Assembly (NCBI GenBank): GCA_020050685.1
Contig: JAGVKG010000066.1
Span: 1 to 45,334, forward strand
DNA length: 45,334 nucleotides
From: Candidatus Obscuribacterales bacterium
GTDB taxonomy: Bacteria > Cyanobacteriota > Vampirovibrionia > Obscuribacterales > Obscuribacteraceae
Reading direction: 5' to 3'
Shown: positions 9,501-16,479 of the stretch, one piece after another
Layout: every line of letters starts with the position of its first letter
Numbering within the stretch: the stretch's first letter is position 1
Made by a program: the position numbers and the translations under genes
Notes under the pieces: generated by a model
The model's database searches: none
Told to the model about the DNA's origin: nothing
Seen by the model: the letters and a program-made list of their open reading frames with translations, nothing else

Positions 9501-10823
9501 CAAGTCTTTAATGTTATTGGCTGCGCCAATGTCGTGCATCAATTTTTGATTGCCGCCGGCGATCTTATATAAGGTATCGCCTTTCTTAACGGTGTAATTG
9601 CCTTTTTCTGCGGAGCCGGCTCCAGCGGAACTACGTCCATCGCCGGTTGACGATGGCATGCGTCCTTGAGCAAGAGCCTGTTGGTCGGCGTCGGAAATCT
9701 TTTGACCTTTACTGGAACGTTCCTTGATCAAACGAGCCAGCGGATCTTTATCTAGAACTTCTTTTGGCAATTCGTTGATTAGTCTGAGCGCACCTTTGTG
9801 ATCACCATTTTTGTTATAGATAGTAGCCACTGTTTCGCGAGCCGCTATTGGTGCCATGGCCAGCATCTGAGCCACTGGTGCAAGGCGTCTAGCTTTTTCT
9901 TGATCGATTTGCACTTCACCTTTAGCAGGATCAATTGAGACACCGGCTTGTTGTAGGTTGTGCAATAAGTTCTTTTGTATTTGTTCTTGGTTAACTGGTC
10001 CTGCCAAGGCAATGGCTCTTTCGAAGCTCGGTTTGGCGAGAGCCAAGCCTTTGCCATCAGCCATAAGCTTCATGCCTTGTTGAATATTTTGCATCGACTG
10101 ACTGCCAACCATGTTGCGCGTATCAGACATCATTTGCTTCATCATCTGTTCGGCTTGTGCATCAGACGGTTTTCCGGGCATTCTGCCAGCTTGCTCCGGT
10201 GAAACACCGGCTTGCTCTGGCACGCCATAAGTCTGACGTTGCAAGTCAGCTGGTTGAGCTTGCGGCATTTGCGCTTGTTGCAATTGTCCTTGCTCTGCGG
10301 CCTGCACCATACCTTGCGGCAAACTCGCGCGCATTGCTTCTTGCAATTTGGCTTGCTTGCTTGGATCGTTGACTATCTCCGGATTGTCTTGCGCAGCTTG
10401 ACGCAACAACATATCAGCACCGAGAATCACATCTTTGTTCTTGAACTTGAGACCAAAACCAAGCGCAGAAACTGCTACATCGAATTCAATTTCTGCACGC
10501 ATTTTGTGCATCATGTCATAAATCTTCTCTTGCGGCACATTGGCCTTTTTCAATTCCTTTCTGAGCGCCTTATATAAGGTCTGCTCGTCTAGTTTGTAAG
10601 CAGCATTAATGGCGTTCTGATATTCGTCAGCAGCCGCATAGACACCTTTTTTAAGCAAAAGCTCGTTGGCTTTGGCAACATTATCAAATGGATCGTCTCT
10701 CTTCGAGAGATGCCCCTTCATTGGCTTAGTACCGCTATCCGCCTGCAGTCTTGCGGTAGCATCTTGGTTTCTATTTGATGCCTGTGCATCCATGGCCAAC
10801 AAGTTCTCTTGATCTATAGACAT
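6588..10823 (-). CDS. Giant LysM/TPR-like protein of unknown function
   Basis: This 1411-residue protein belongs to no family I recognise. Residues 43-75 form a DDPF...A..L...G.Y.AA..E module shared with the neighbouring gene. A Gln/Pro-rich linker lies at 168-235. Three related ~145-residue TPR-like repeats lie at about 243-388, 530-677 and 947-1096. One LysM domain (NYTVKKGDTLYKI...VIPG, 409-454) would bind peptidoglycan or chitin-like glycan. Four tandem 7-residue units lie at 493-520, and a probable coiled coil at 755-880. A hydrophobic Gly/Ala-rich stretch (1131-1185) precedes a tail resembling the neighbour's. No N-terminal signal peptide is visible, which is odd for a LysM protein unless it is exported another way or acts after lysis. 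Confidence 0.8.
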   Translation of the reverse strand: MSIDQENLLAMDAQASNRNQDATARLQADSGTKPMKGHLSKRDDPFDNVAKANELLLKKGVYAAADEYQNAINAAYKLDEQTLYKALRKELKKANVPQEKIYDMMHKMRAEIEFDVAVSALGFGLKFKNKDVILGADMLLRQAAQDNPEIVNDPSKQAKLQEAMRASLPQGMVQAAEQGQLQQAQMPQAQPADLQRQTYGVPEQAGVSPEQAGRMPGKPSDAQAEQMMKQMMSDTRNMVGSQSMQNIQQGMKLMADGKGLALAKPSFERAIALAGPVNQEQIQKNLLHNLQQAGVSIDPAKGEVQIDQEKARRLAPVAQMLAMAPIAARETVATIYNKNGDHKGALRLINELPKEVLDKDPLARLIKERSSKGQKISDADQQALAQGRMPSSTGDGRSSAGAGSAEKGNYTVKKGDTLYKIAGGNQKLMHDIGAANNIKDLNKIMTGQHLVIPGLKSMEANHNVQAKHSKPSSEAAVSNQAHKGSVEKSQVVGDKQQASSDKQQAVSDKQKATSDEKQTSVEAIQKKVEQDMKAITTMVEAEEVRAKSGDAAALPKLEEAVKLSGPLDGAKIREKLATLGSSVDKAVDPRTGKKLSEKEALAGALVAASIPLAPVVSRVIYATVLNNAGKHDEAKAVLADVNKQFPEAKDLFDTDVLLDLAGKKQQISEKATKEAIGADTKKRETAQVNAFANLMHIEANKLQELKGQAATTSAPSEINAHLKAAVTEWMQKGELTDTARLNFGKAVDDAGASVEAPRARLKELEETLKTKTTTAAAYAKEIQEFSTKEREQQAKVEQVKKNIEKENIVEQVGDFFHKTWNDKQDKASELAKAEAELKSATKNKNEKMESLKNFTEKEIEPVRKQYSELSNKVWSQTDKALGEAHMAYGYALAQSKDPNDKTLAQQKILAAAICNPELVSKVGDAEKKQKSFLEMSDSLGVSRAALAVNLVAKASSFSDDPNFGIEVAKPFYKAALESVGTVKGTSVETGIAQAKKDLDERCVKLKEQGHVVSEQQKQIMLKNDIAATIASDPAIAVRTDYARSLNKAGDFKASQDVLKEISSKYPEAMKGTTLALLDQRNAKGQTVSDEDLKQANINNAKAVQDALFKTMPAGQKDALHLVSDTGLQLGGNVLTGVVGSNTFMLIAGGALASIPATGGMDAAVALPIAGTCLLAAGVSALASLGTKYVFNTATHSGENDNLWLAPINAIPFGAYGLAKTPMQTVGARWLTAEMAKNPAAVAIPFYKQFVVDSVPYLAASASYNVPRAVGDFAFGSVSPLDGHKYTAGELASGAAVDTVVGTVLGARIGKMAPGLGNMYEGVASGIGKAGSTVSKFVPGSSWIGSKVGSGFSAFESKFPANAHAVTRNWETAAQAAATIPILGTRDSSAIAQYYVNALQEGERQQLAAQGE
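9264..9347 (-). repeat. Four 21-bp tandem repeats inside the LysM gene
   Basis: Four in-frame 21-bp units encode GDKQQAS, SDKQQAV, SDKQKAT and SDEKQTS. They form a charged, Gln-rich linker between the LysM domain and the second TPR-like repeat. Copies are imperfect, so the tract is not freshly expanded but could still change length by slippage. Confidence 0.8.
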
Positions 10824-10852
10824 AATGCCCTGTCCTCGATTGATTGGGGTTC

Positions 10853-10875
10853 CGCCTAGTCGTTACTACTAGGCG
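10853..10875. promoter_or_regulatory. Inverted repeat upstream of the LysM gene
   Basis: CGCCTAGT (10853-10860) and ACTAGGCG (10868-10875) form an 8-bp dyad with a 7-base spacer, 30 bp before the start of the 1411-residue gene. No T-run follows on the minus strand, so it looks more like an operator or 5'-UTR hairpin than a terminator. Confidence 0.45.
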
Positions 10876-10944
10876 ATAGATTAATGTTTGGCGAGACTTC
10901 CGTAACTGGGGAAACTACGAATTAAAACTTGCCTCCAAAAAAAT

Positions 10945-12372
10945 TTAAGGAACCCCGAATTTCTTGTAATAATCTTCGTCTTTAGCAAATCGCTCAAGAG
11001 CCGTTTTGCTCGTCTGCCAATTGTTCAAAGTCGCCATTCCATCATTATGTAAAGGTGCAAGCAAAGCAAGGTTAAAGGCTGCTGGACCCAAAACCTGCAC
11101 CCGTCCAAGCGTAGCCAACGAAATATTGATGAAGCCTTCGTCCTGCATCACGCGTCGATAACCATTGTTCCAAGCATCACTAGGAGTAACTACCTTTCCG
11201 CTCTCAGGATCCACTTTGCCAATTTTTACTGCTTCTCGTGGACTGCGATAAAGACTGGAAGAAGTAACCATCGATACCCAGTTAATGCCAGGCGGGCTCA
11301 AGAATCTCCAGGCATCATAGCCAGCCGTCAGCTGACTAGTCGCTTCCTGGGCTACCTGCTTAGGCATTTGCTCGGCTAACTTTCTAGCAACGTCCACATG
11401 CGTGTGCATGTCCTTAAGCGCTTGCTTAGGAAGGATACCGCCGGCTTGAGCCAGCTTACCGGCATCCTTTAGACTATCGACATGAGCTTGTGCCAGTAGA
11501 CCGACTTCCCTGATTTTTTCTGCTTGTAGAGCATGACCACTAGCTTCCGCCGCTTTGGTCGCACTGGCAATTACTTTCGGAGCTTGATTAACCAAATGAG
11601 TATCAAGGTGAGCAGTCAGCACATTCCTTAAATAGGCGCCACTGCCACCGGAAAATCCATTCCAGGCACCCCAAAGAGAGTCGCTAACCACATCCTGTTT
11701 GCGCATGTGAAGAAACATATTAGTAGTTGGCTTCATCACCATGCCACATGCTACTGCAGCGACCAGTGTCGGCACCGGTTGCAACTGAAAAAACTTAGGG
11801 GCGACTTGAGTAGCCACTAGACCAGCCAAAAAGGAAGTACCATCGGAAATACTTTGCTTAAAAGCTCTACGGCGAATATGCACCAAGGAGGCCGTTTTCA
11901 ATTCACGGAAATCTTCACGTGAAACACCTTGCGGAAAAGCCACCATGGCTGCTTCAATGTCATCGGCAACTTTTTCTGCGTGATCATATTTAGCATCAAG
12001 GGCTCCCGCCTTCATATGTATGTTGAAGAGTGTCTCCGCAGCGTTTGTATGCAGCTTGCGCTCTTGATTTATAGCGAGACGCTGATCTTCCTTCTTTTCC
12101 GCATCCCACTCAAATGCAGCCACATGCCTTTGCGGGAAAAGCAAATCCGGATACGGATCTGGTCTAATAACGCCTTTCGCTAAAGCCTTTGCTTTATCCA
12201 ACTCACCTTCGGCATCGCTATAACGTCCTTGGTCATCCAGCCGCATAGCTTCTCTCACATGATTATACGGATCGTCTGCCGGCAAGCACGATTTTGCTTG
12301 CGGCTTTTCCTGAGCCACATCTTTCAATGGCGAGATTTTTTGCAGATCTTCGAACATGGACATAGCGAACAT
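10945..12372 (-). CDS. Hypothetical protein, paralogous at both ends to the LysM/TPR giant
   Basis: The 475-residue protein has no family I recognise. Near its N-terminus DDPYNHVREAMRLDDQGRY (33-51) matches the pattern at residues 43-62 of the downstream giant. Near the C-terminus the segment SSSLYRSPREAV..GKVDPESGKVVT (371-396) parallels SASYNVPRAV..GSVSPLDGHKYT there, and both have an NW(E/Q)T motif near the end. A hydrophobic Gly/Ala-rich region (about 178-212) suggests membrane insertion, but there is no signal peptide. The two genes are in the same direction, 121 bases apart, and probably work together. ATG codons at 12363 and 12357 are alternative starts; AGGTAGG lies just before 12372. 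Confidence 0.7.
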   Translation of the reverse strand: MFAMSMFEDLQKISPLKDVAQEKPQAKSCLPADDPYNHVREAMRLDDQGRYSDAEGELDKAKALAKGVIRPDPYPDLLFPQRHVAAFEWDAEKKEDQRLAINQERKLHTNAAETLFNIHMKAGALDAKYDHAEKVADDIEAAMVAFPQGVSREDFRELKTASLVHIRRRAFKQSISDGTSFLAGLVATQVAPKFFQLQPVPTLVAAVACGMVMKPTTNMFLHMRKQDVVSDSLWGAWNGFSGGSGAYLRNVLTAHLDTHLVNQAPKVIASATKAAEASGHALQAEKIREVGLLAQAHVDSLKDAGKLAQAGGILPKQALKDMHTHVDVARKLAEQMPKQVAQEATSQLTAGYDAWRFLSPPGINWVSMVTSSSLYRSPREAVKIGKVDPESGKVVTPSDAWNNGYRRVMQDEGFINISLATLGRVQVLGPAAFNLALLAPLHNDGMATLNNWQTSKTALERFAKDEDYYKKFGVP

Positions 12373-12507
12373 GCCTACCTAGTTAAGCGGATTCCAGGCC
12401 TAAATTTTCTTCAATTAAATTCGCACCGGCGCCAGTTTAAGCTAGATTTACAAAATCTGTCTTCGGGGAAAACACGTAGATAGCAACTAATCCGATGAAT
12501 TCTAAGG

Positions 12508-14919
12508 CTAGTTAATCTCTACAACAGTGACACCATCGCCACCTTCATAAAGTTCGCCAGGGCGGAATTTGCTTATGAAAGAACATTCGCGCAAATAATC
12601 TCTTGTCGCTGATTTAACCGCGCCAGTTCCGTGCCCATGAATGATCATGGCGGGCGAAATGCTTTGCATAACACAAGTATCAAGAAATCTGTCCAGCATC
12701 TGCAATGCCTCATCGACTCGTTTGCCTCTCAAGTCGAGCGTATTGAGCATGGTGCGGACAAAAACATTTTCGACAACGTCGTGCTTATTGCGAGCAGAAA
12801 CAGGAACCTGCTTCTTTTGTTCAACCTTCGCTTGTATCTTTGCCTTCTCGCGCGCCACAAACTGCAAATCGCCCACTGCAACTTTCAAGCGCAGGCTGCC
12901 CGCTTGCACGGTAGCTTGCCCTTTGGGATTCTCCAAATAATCTGGTGGAAGTTGCTCAACTCGTGCCTGGCGATTGAGAGAAGTAATATTTACGAGGGCG
13001 CCAATTGTCAGTTTATCCGGTGAAGTCGCCTCTTTTGGCTCAGCCAGCCAATTGAGATCCTTGCGCACCTCTTCCATTTCCGTTTTAAATTTTTCTGCCT
13101 TTTGCAAACTCGGCTGTTTCTGCAGATCAGATATCAATTTGCGCAATTGCTCGCGTGCTTGTTTGAACTCCGATTCCATTTCGGAAACCATTTTGCCATG
13201 CAGCTTCTCTTGAGCAACAGTCACTTCCGAGAGTTTGCTTTCCGCTAATTGTTCCTTGGCTTTGGCACGCGCCTGTGAATCACTCAAATCTTTTTCCAGC
13301 GCCGCAATTTCCTCAAGCTTTGCTTCCAGCTTTTCAATTGTCTGTTGCACGTCCTGATCCTGGGCTTGCATAAGTGTTTCGGCTTCTGCCACCACATTTT
13401 CATTTAGTCCCAAACGGCGAGCAATCGTGGTCGCCTTTGAGCCACCAGGAATACCGATGCGCAAGCGGAAGGTGGGCGACAAAGTCGCTTCATCGAATTC
13501 CAAACTAGCGTTGACAAAGCCTTCTTGCAAATAAGCCAGCGTCTTAAGCTCACCAAAGTGCGTCGCTGAAATCGTATAGGCACCAGACTCATTGAGATGG
13601 TTGAGAATTGCCCGCGCAAGGGCCGCCCCTTCGCGTGGGTCCGTACCAGCACCAATTTCATCCATGATCACCAAACTACCGGAACGAGCATTGTTGACAA
13701 TCTCGATAATGTTTTTCATATGAGAGGAAAATGTGGACAAGCTCTGTTCAATAGATTGTTCATCACCAATGTCGGCGTAAACATCGGTGAAAATTACCGC
13801 AGTTGAGCCCGGCTCAACCGGCAAGAGCATGCCGACTTTCAGCATCAAAGCCAAAAGCCCGGCTGTTTTTAACAAGACTGTTTTGCCACCAGTGTTTGGA
13901 CCTGTGACAATAATTGTTTTGACTTTCGCATCTAAAATAATATCGTTGCCAACCACCGACTTGCCATACATTTGCAAAGCCAAAAGCGGGTGACGCGCTT
14001 TGCGCAAATCCAATTGGCCAGACATTGAAATATCCGGTCTTTCACCTTTGTATTTTTGAGAAAGCCGGGCACGGGCAAAAATGCAATCAAGTTCAATCAA
14101 AGTACTGTAACTCGTCTTGATCTTCTCCAGGTCCAAATGCGCTTGAGCAGACAGTTCCGTCAGGATTCTGACAATCTCATGCTCAATGGCATTTTCCTTC
14201 ATGCGCATGTCGTTACCCAGCTCAACAACCTTTGCCGGTTCAATATAAACCGTCAAACCGGAAGAAGAACTGTCATGCACGATGCCGACCAGACTTGTAC
14301 GAGAATTAGCATTGACTGGCAATACATAGCGCCCGTTGCGCTGTGTATAAATTGGCTCTTGCAATATTTTAGAAACGGAAGCAGAGTGAATTAGCTTATT
14401 CAGTTCGTCTTTGATCTTATGATCAATTGTTCGCACTTCCCGCCTGAGTTGATGCAACTGCGGGCTAGCCGAATCTTTCACTTCACCGGTTTCATCAATT
14501 GCCGTATCAATTGCAGACGCCAAAGATTCCAACGCATGCAAGTTGCCGACAAATTTTGTCAGCTGGGGAAAGTCCTTGCTGTCCAAGAGCGAAAGTCCGC
14601 CTCTCACTCGGCGCGCCACAACCAGCACCGTATACAAATGCAAAAACTCTGCCGGACTAAGGCAAGCACCGGCAGCCAACCTTGCCAAAATTTCTCTCAG
14701 TTCAGGCAGATTGTTGAAAGACAAAGGCGTGTTTGCTTGCAGCAAGCTCACCGCTTCTTGCGTCTCATCCAACAATTGAGCAACAACTAGTGTTTCATTT
14801 GCCGGCTCGATTGCTAAAGAAAGTTCGCGAGCCCAGTGAGTCTCAGCTTCAAGAGCCAGACATTCTTTTAGCTTTTCCCATTCCAGAGCCCGATACGATC
14901 GCAAAAGCGATTGCGACAT
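12508..14919 (-). CDS. mutS2: MutS2 family ATPase/endonuclease with Smr domain
   Basis: The 803-residue protein has the MutS2 layout: core and lever helices without the mismatch-recognition domain, an ABC-type ATPase with Walker A GPNTGGKT (about 340-347) and Walker B IMDEIGAGTDP (about 413), a coiled-coil region rich in Glu/Lys, and a C-terminal Smr nuclease domain with LDLRG and HGHGTG. MutS2 proteins suppress homologous recombination or act on collided ribosomes, depending on the organism; they are not mismatch-repair MutS. AAGGA lies five bases before the ATG, and only 16 bases separate it from the preceding gene, so the two are likely co-transcribed. Confidence 0.95.
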   Translation of the reverse strand: MSQSLLRSYRALEWEKLKECLALEAETHWARELSLAIEPANETLVVAQLLDETQEAVSLLQANTPLSFNNLPELREILARLAAGACLSPAEFLHLYTVLVVARRVRGGLSLLDSKDFPQLTKFVGNLHALESLASAIDTAIDETGEVKDSASPQLHQLRREVRTIDHKIKDELNKLIHSASVSKILQEPIYTQRNGRYVLPVNANSRTSLVGIVHDSSSSGLTVYIEPAKVVELGNDMRMKENAIEHEIVRILTELSAQAHLDLEKIKTSYSTLIELDCIFARARLSQKYKGERPDISMSGQLDLRKARHPLLALQMYGKSVVGNDIILDAKVKTIIVTGPNTGGKTVLLKTAGLLALMLKVGMLLPVEPGSTAVIFTDVYADIGDEQSIEQSLSTFSSHMKNIIEIVNNARSGSLVIMDEIGAGTDPREGAALARAILNHLNESGAYTISATHFGELKTLAYLQEGFVNASLEFDEATLSPTFRLRIGIPGGSKATTIARRLGLNENVVAEAETLMQAQDQDVQQTIEKLEAKLEEIAALEKDLSDSQARAKAKEQLAESKLSEVTVAQEKLHGKMVSEMESEFKQAREQLRKLISDLQKQPSLQKAEKFKTEMEEVRKDLNWLAEPKEATSPDKLTIGALVNITSLNRQARVEQLPPDYLENPKGQATVQAGSLRLKVAVGDLQFVAREKAKIQAKVEQKKQVPVSARNKHDVVENVFVRTMLNTLDLRGKRVDEALQMLDRFLDTCVMQSISPAMIIHGHGTGAVKSATRDYLRECSFISKFRPGELYEGGDGVTVVEIN

Positions 14920-14935
14920 ATTATCCTTGGTCCAC

Positions 14936-15385
14936 TTAGTTCAGATCGCCATTTACCGGACTGGCAGGATCTGGCGGCGTAAGGGGCGGCATTACAGATT
15001 CAAGAGTTGGTGCAACTGGTGTCGACAAGGGTGCTGGCAATGGCGCAAGCGGAATTGTCGGCATAACTGGTGACGGCATAACTGCTTGCACTGAAACTTG
15101 CGTAGCAACTGGTGACGGCATCGGTGCCGGTGCTGGAGCTGGCACTTGAGCCAAAGATTCAATACCAATTGAACCCATGAGTTTCTTCAAGCGAATTTTT
15201 TGCAGTTCATAGCAGCGGTTGTTGCGCTTATGAACAATACCAATACGCTCAAGTTGCTTAATGGCGTCAAGATGATCGGAAGGGACTTCCGCAACCTCAA
15301 CGGTACCTTTCGAATCCAACCAAGTAATTGTTGGAGAAAGTATTTGCAACAACTTGATCATTGGCTGTTCATATAAAGGGGCCAT
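14936..15385 (-). CDS. Small protein with winged-helix-like N-terminus and Pro/Ala/Val-rich tail
   Basis: I do not recognise a family. The first ~75 residues are compact and charged (KLLQILSPTITWLDSKGTVEV, then VPSDHLDAIKQLERIGIV), compatible with a small winged-helix-like fold. Residues 81-149 are a low-complexity tail of Pro, Ala, Val and Thr (PAPAPAPMPSPV and similar), probably disordered. I choose ATG 15385 because GGAGG lies nine bases upstream; a TTG at 15403 would add six residues without such a site. A TATAAT on the minus strand at 15413-15418 may be its -10 box. The gene is 16 bases upstream of mutS2. Confidence 0.65.
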   Translation of the reverse strand: MAPLYEQPMIKLLQILSPTITWLDSKGTVEVAEVPSDHLDAIKQLERIGIVHKRNNRCYELQKIRLKKLMGSIGIESLAQVPAPAPAPMPSPVATQVSVQAVMPSPVMPTIPLAPLPAPLSTPVAPTLESVMPPLTPPDPASPVNGDLN

Positions 15386-15571
15386 AAAGACGATCCTCCG
15401 CAAGGTTCATTAATTATATCTTCTTGACATCAAAAATTGCACGCCCAGAGCTTGCACGATGATGATCGTTATGCTTGGTTTTGCGGTTCTTGAGAACTGT
15501 AGGCGCCTTCCGGGAATTTCCAAACGTGTTTGTCAGAATTTCCGCTGAAAATCTAACACTGCCCAAAACGC

Positions 15572-16252
15572 TTAGTAGGCTGCCTTCGCGGGCTCTTTGC
15601 GACCAACGATTGCCACGCCAGCTGATGTGCCAATTCGGGTTGCACCGGCATCAATTAATGCTTTTGTTTTGTCATAATCGCGAATTCCGGCCGAAGCCTT
15701 AATTCCCAACTTAGAACCAGCAATCGTCTTTTTGATCAGGGCAATGTCTTCCACTGTGGCACCCTTGCCATCCTTAACGAAGCCAGTCGAGGTCTTAACC
15801 ATGGCGGCATTTGCCTTAACGCAGGCTTGAGCAGCTGCCACTTTTTCCTCATCGGTGAGAAGATCGCATTCAATAATCACTTTCACCGGTCTATCGCCGG
15901 CAATTTTGACAATTGCCTTAATCTCGTCAGTTACATAGTCAATTTCACCATCTTTGAGAGCGCCGATGTTAATCACCAAATCAATTTCTTCCGCCCCTTC
16001 AGCAATCGCTCTTTGGGCTTCGGCAATTTTGATGTCCGGCAAATTGGCTCCCAGAGGGAAACCAACTACGCAGGCCACTGCCACATCGCTTGAGGAAAGC
16101 TCGCGTGCGGCAAAACGCACTTGATATGGGTTAACGCAAACAGAATAAAAGCCGTGCTCCTTGGCCTCATCACAGAGTTTCTTGATTTCGGCTTTAGTAG
16201 CATTGGGACTCAAAAGAGTATGGTCAATGTACTTGGCAATTTCTTTGTCCAC
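15572..16252 (-). CDS. deoC: Deoxyribose-phosphate aldolase
   Basis: The 226-residue protein is a standard-length DeoC, which splits 2-deoxyribose 5-phosphate into glyceraldehyde 3-phosphate and acetaldehyde in the cytoplasm during deoxynucleoside breakdown. Visible signatures are YIDHTLL (8-14), VVGFPLG, EIDLVINIGAL, the Schiff-base lysine in VKTSTGF and the second active-site lysine in GIKASAGIR. The start is GTG with TAGGAGAG upstream. No other deo gene is adjacent. A perfect 22-bp palindrome with an extra half-site lies about 140 bp upstream and may control it. Confidence 0.95.
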   Translation of the reverse strand: MDKEIAKYIDHTLLSPNATKAEIKKLCDEAKEHGFYSVCVNPYQVRFAARELSSSDVAVACVVGFPLGANLPDIKIAEAQRAIAEGAEEIDLVINIGALKDGEIDYVTDEIKAIVKIAGDRPVKVIIECDLLTDEEKVAAAQACVKANAAMVKTSTGFVKDGKGATVEDIALIKKTIAGSKLGIKASAGIRDYDKTKALIDAGATRIGTSAGVAIVGRKEPAKAAY

Positions 16253-16373
16253 GGCTTTCTCTCCTAAAATAGGTTCAGACGGTCAATTATAGCCCTGGCG
16301 AGCCTTTCAGACATTTCGTTGACTTAATAGTATGCCCATCGCCCACCCTCGTGTCGAGGACCTCGTTTTGCCG

Positions 16374-16415
16374 TGATAACCTATACGCCGTCATTGATAA
16401 CCTATAGGTTATCAA
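16374..16415. promoter_or_regulatory. Perfect 22-bp palindrome with an extra direct half-site
   Basis: Bases 16394-16415 are identical to their own reverse complement (arms TTGATAACCTA / TAGGTTATCAA). A further copy of TGATAACCTATA lies at 16374-16385 in direct orientation, 21 bases from the matching bases of the palindrome, which is two helical turns. This looks like a binding site for a dimeric regulator with a secondary site. It sits between the carB stop and the deoC start, 142 bp upstream of deoC. No T-run follows on either strand, so it is not a standard terminator. Confidence 0.6.
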
Positions 16416-16479
16416 CCAAATCGGACATGCACCACCGACACCGTCCGCAGCTCTCTCATCGCTGGATTTCCCGAACTGC

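Noticed and set aside
16394-16415. Terminator after carB
   Set aside because: The palindrome has no loop bases and no T-run on the minus strand; an operator-like site explains it better.
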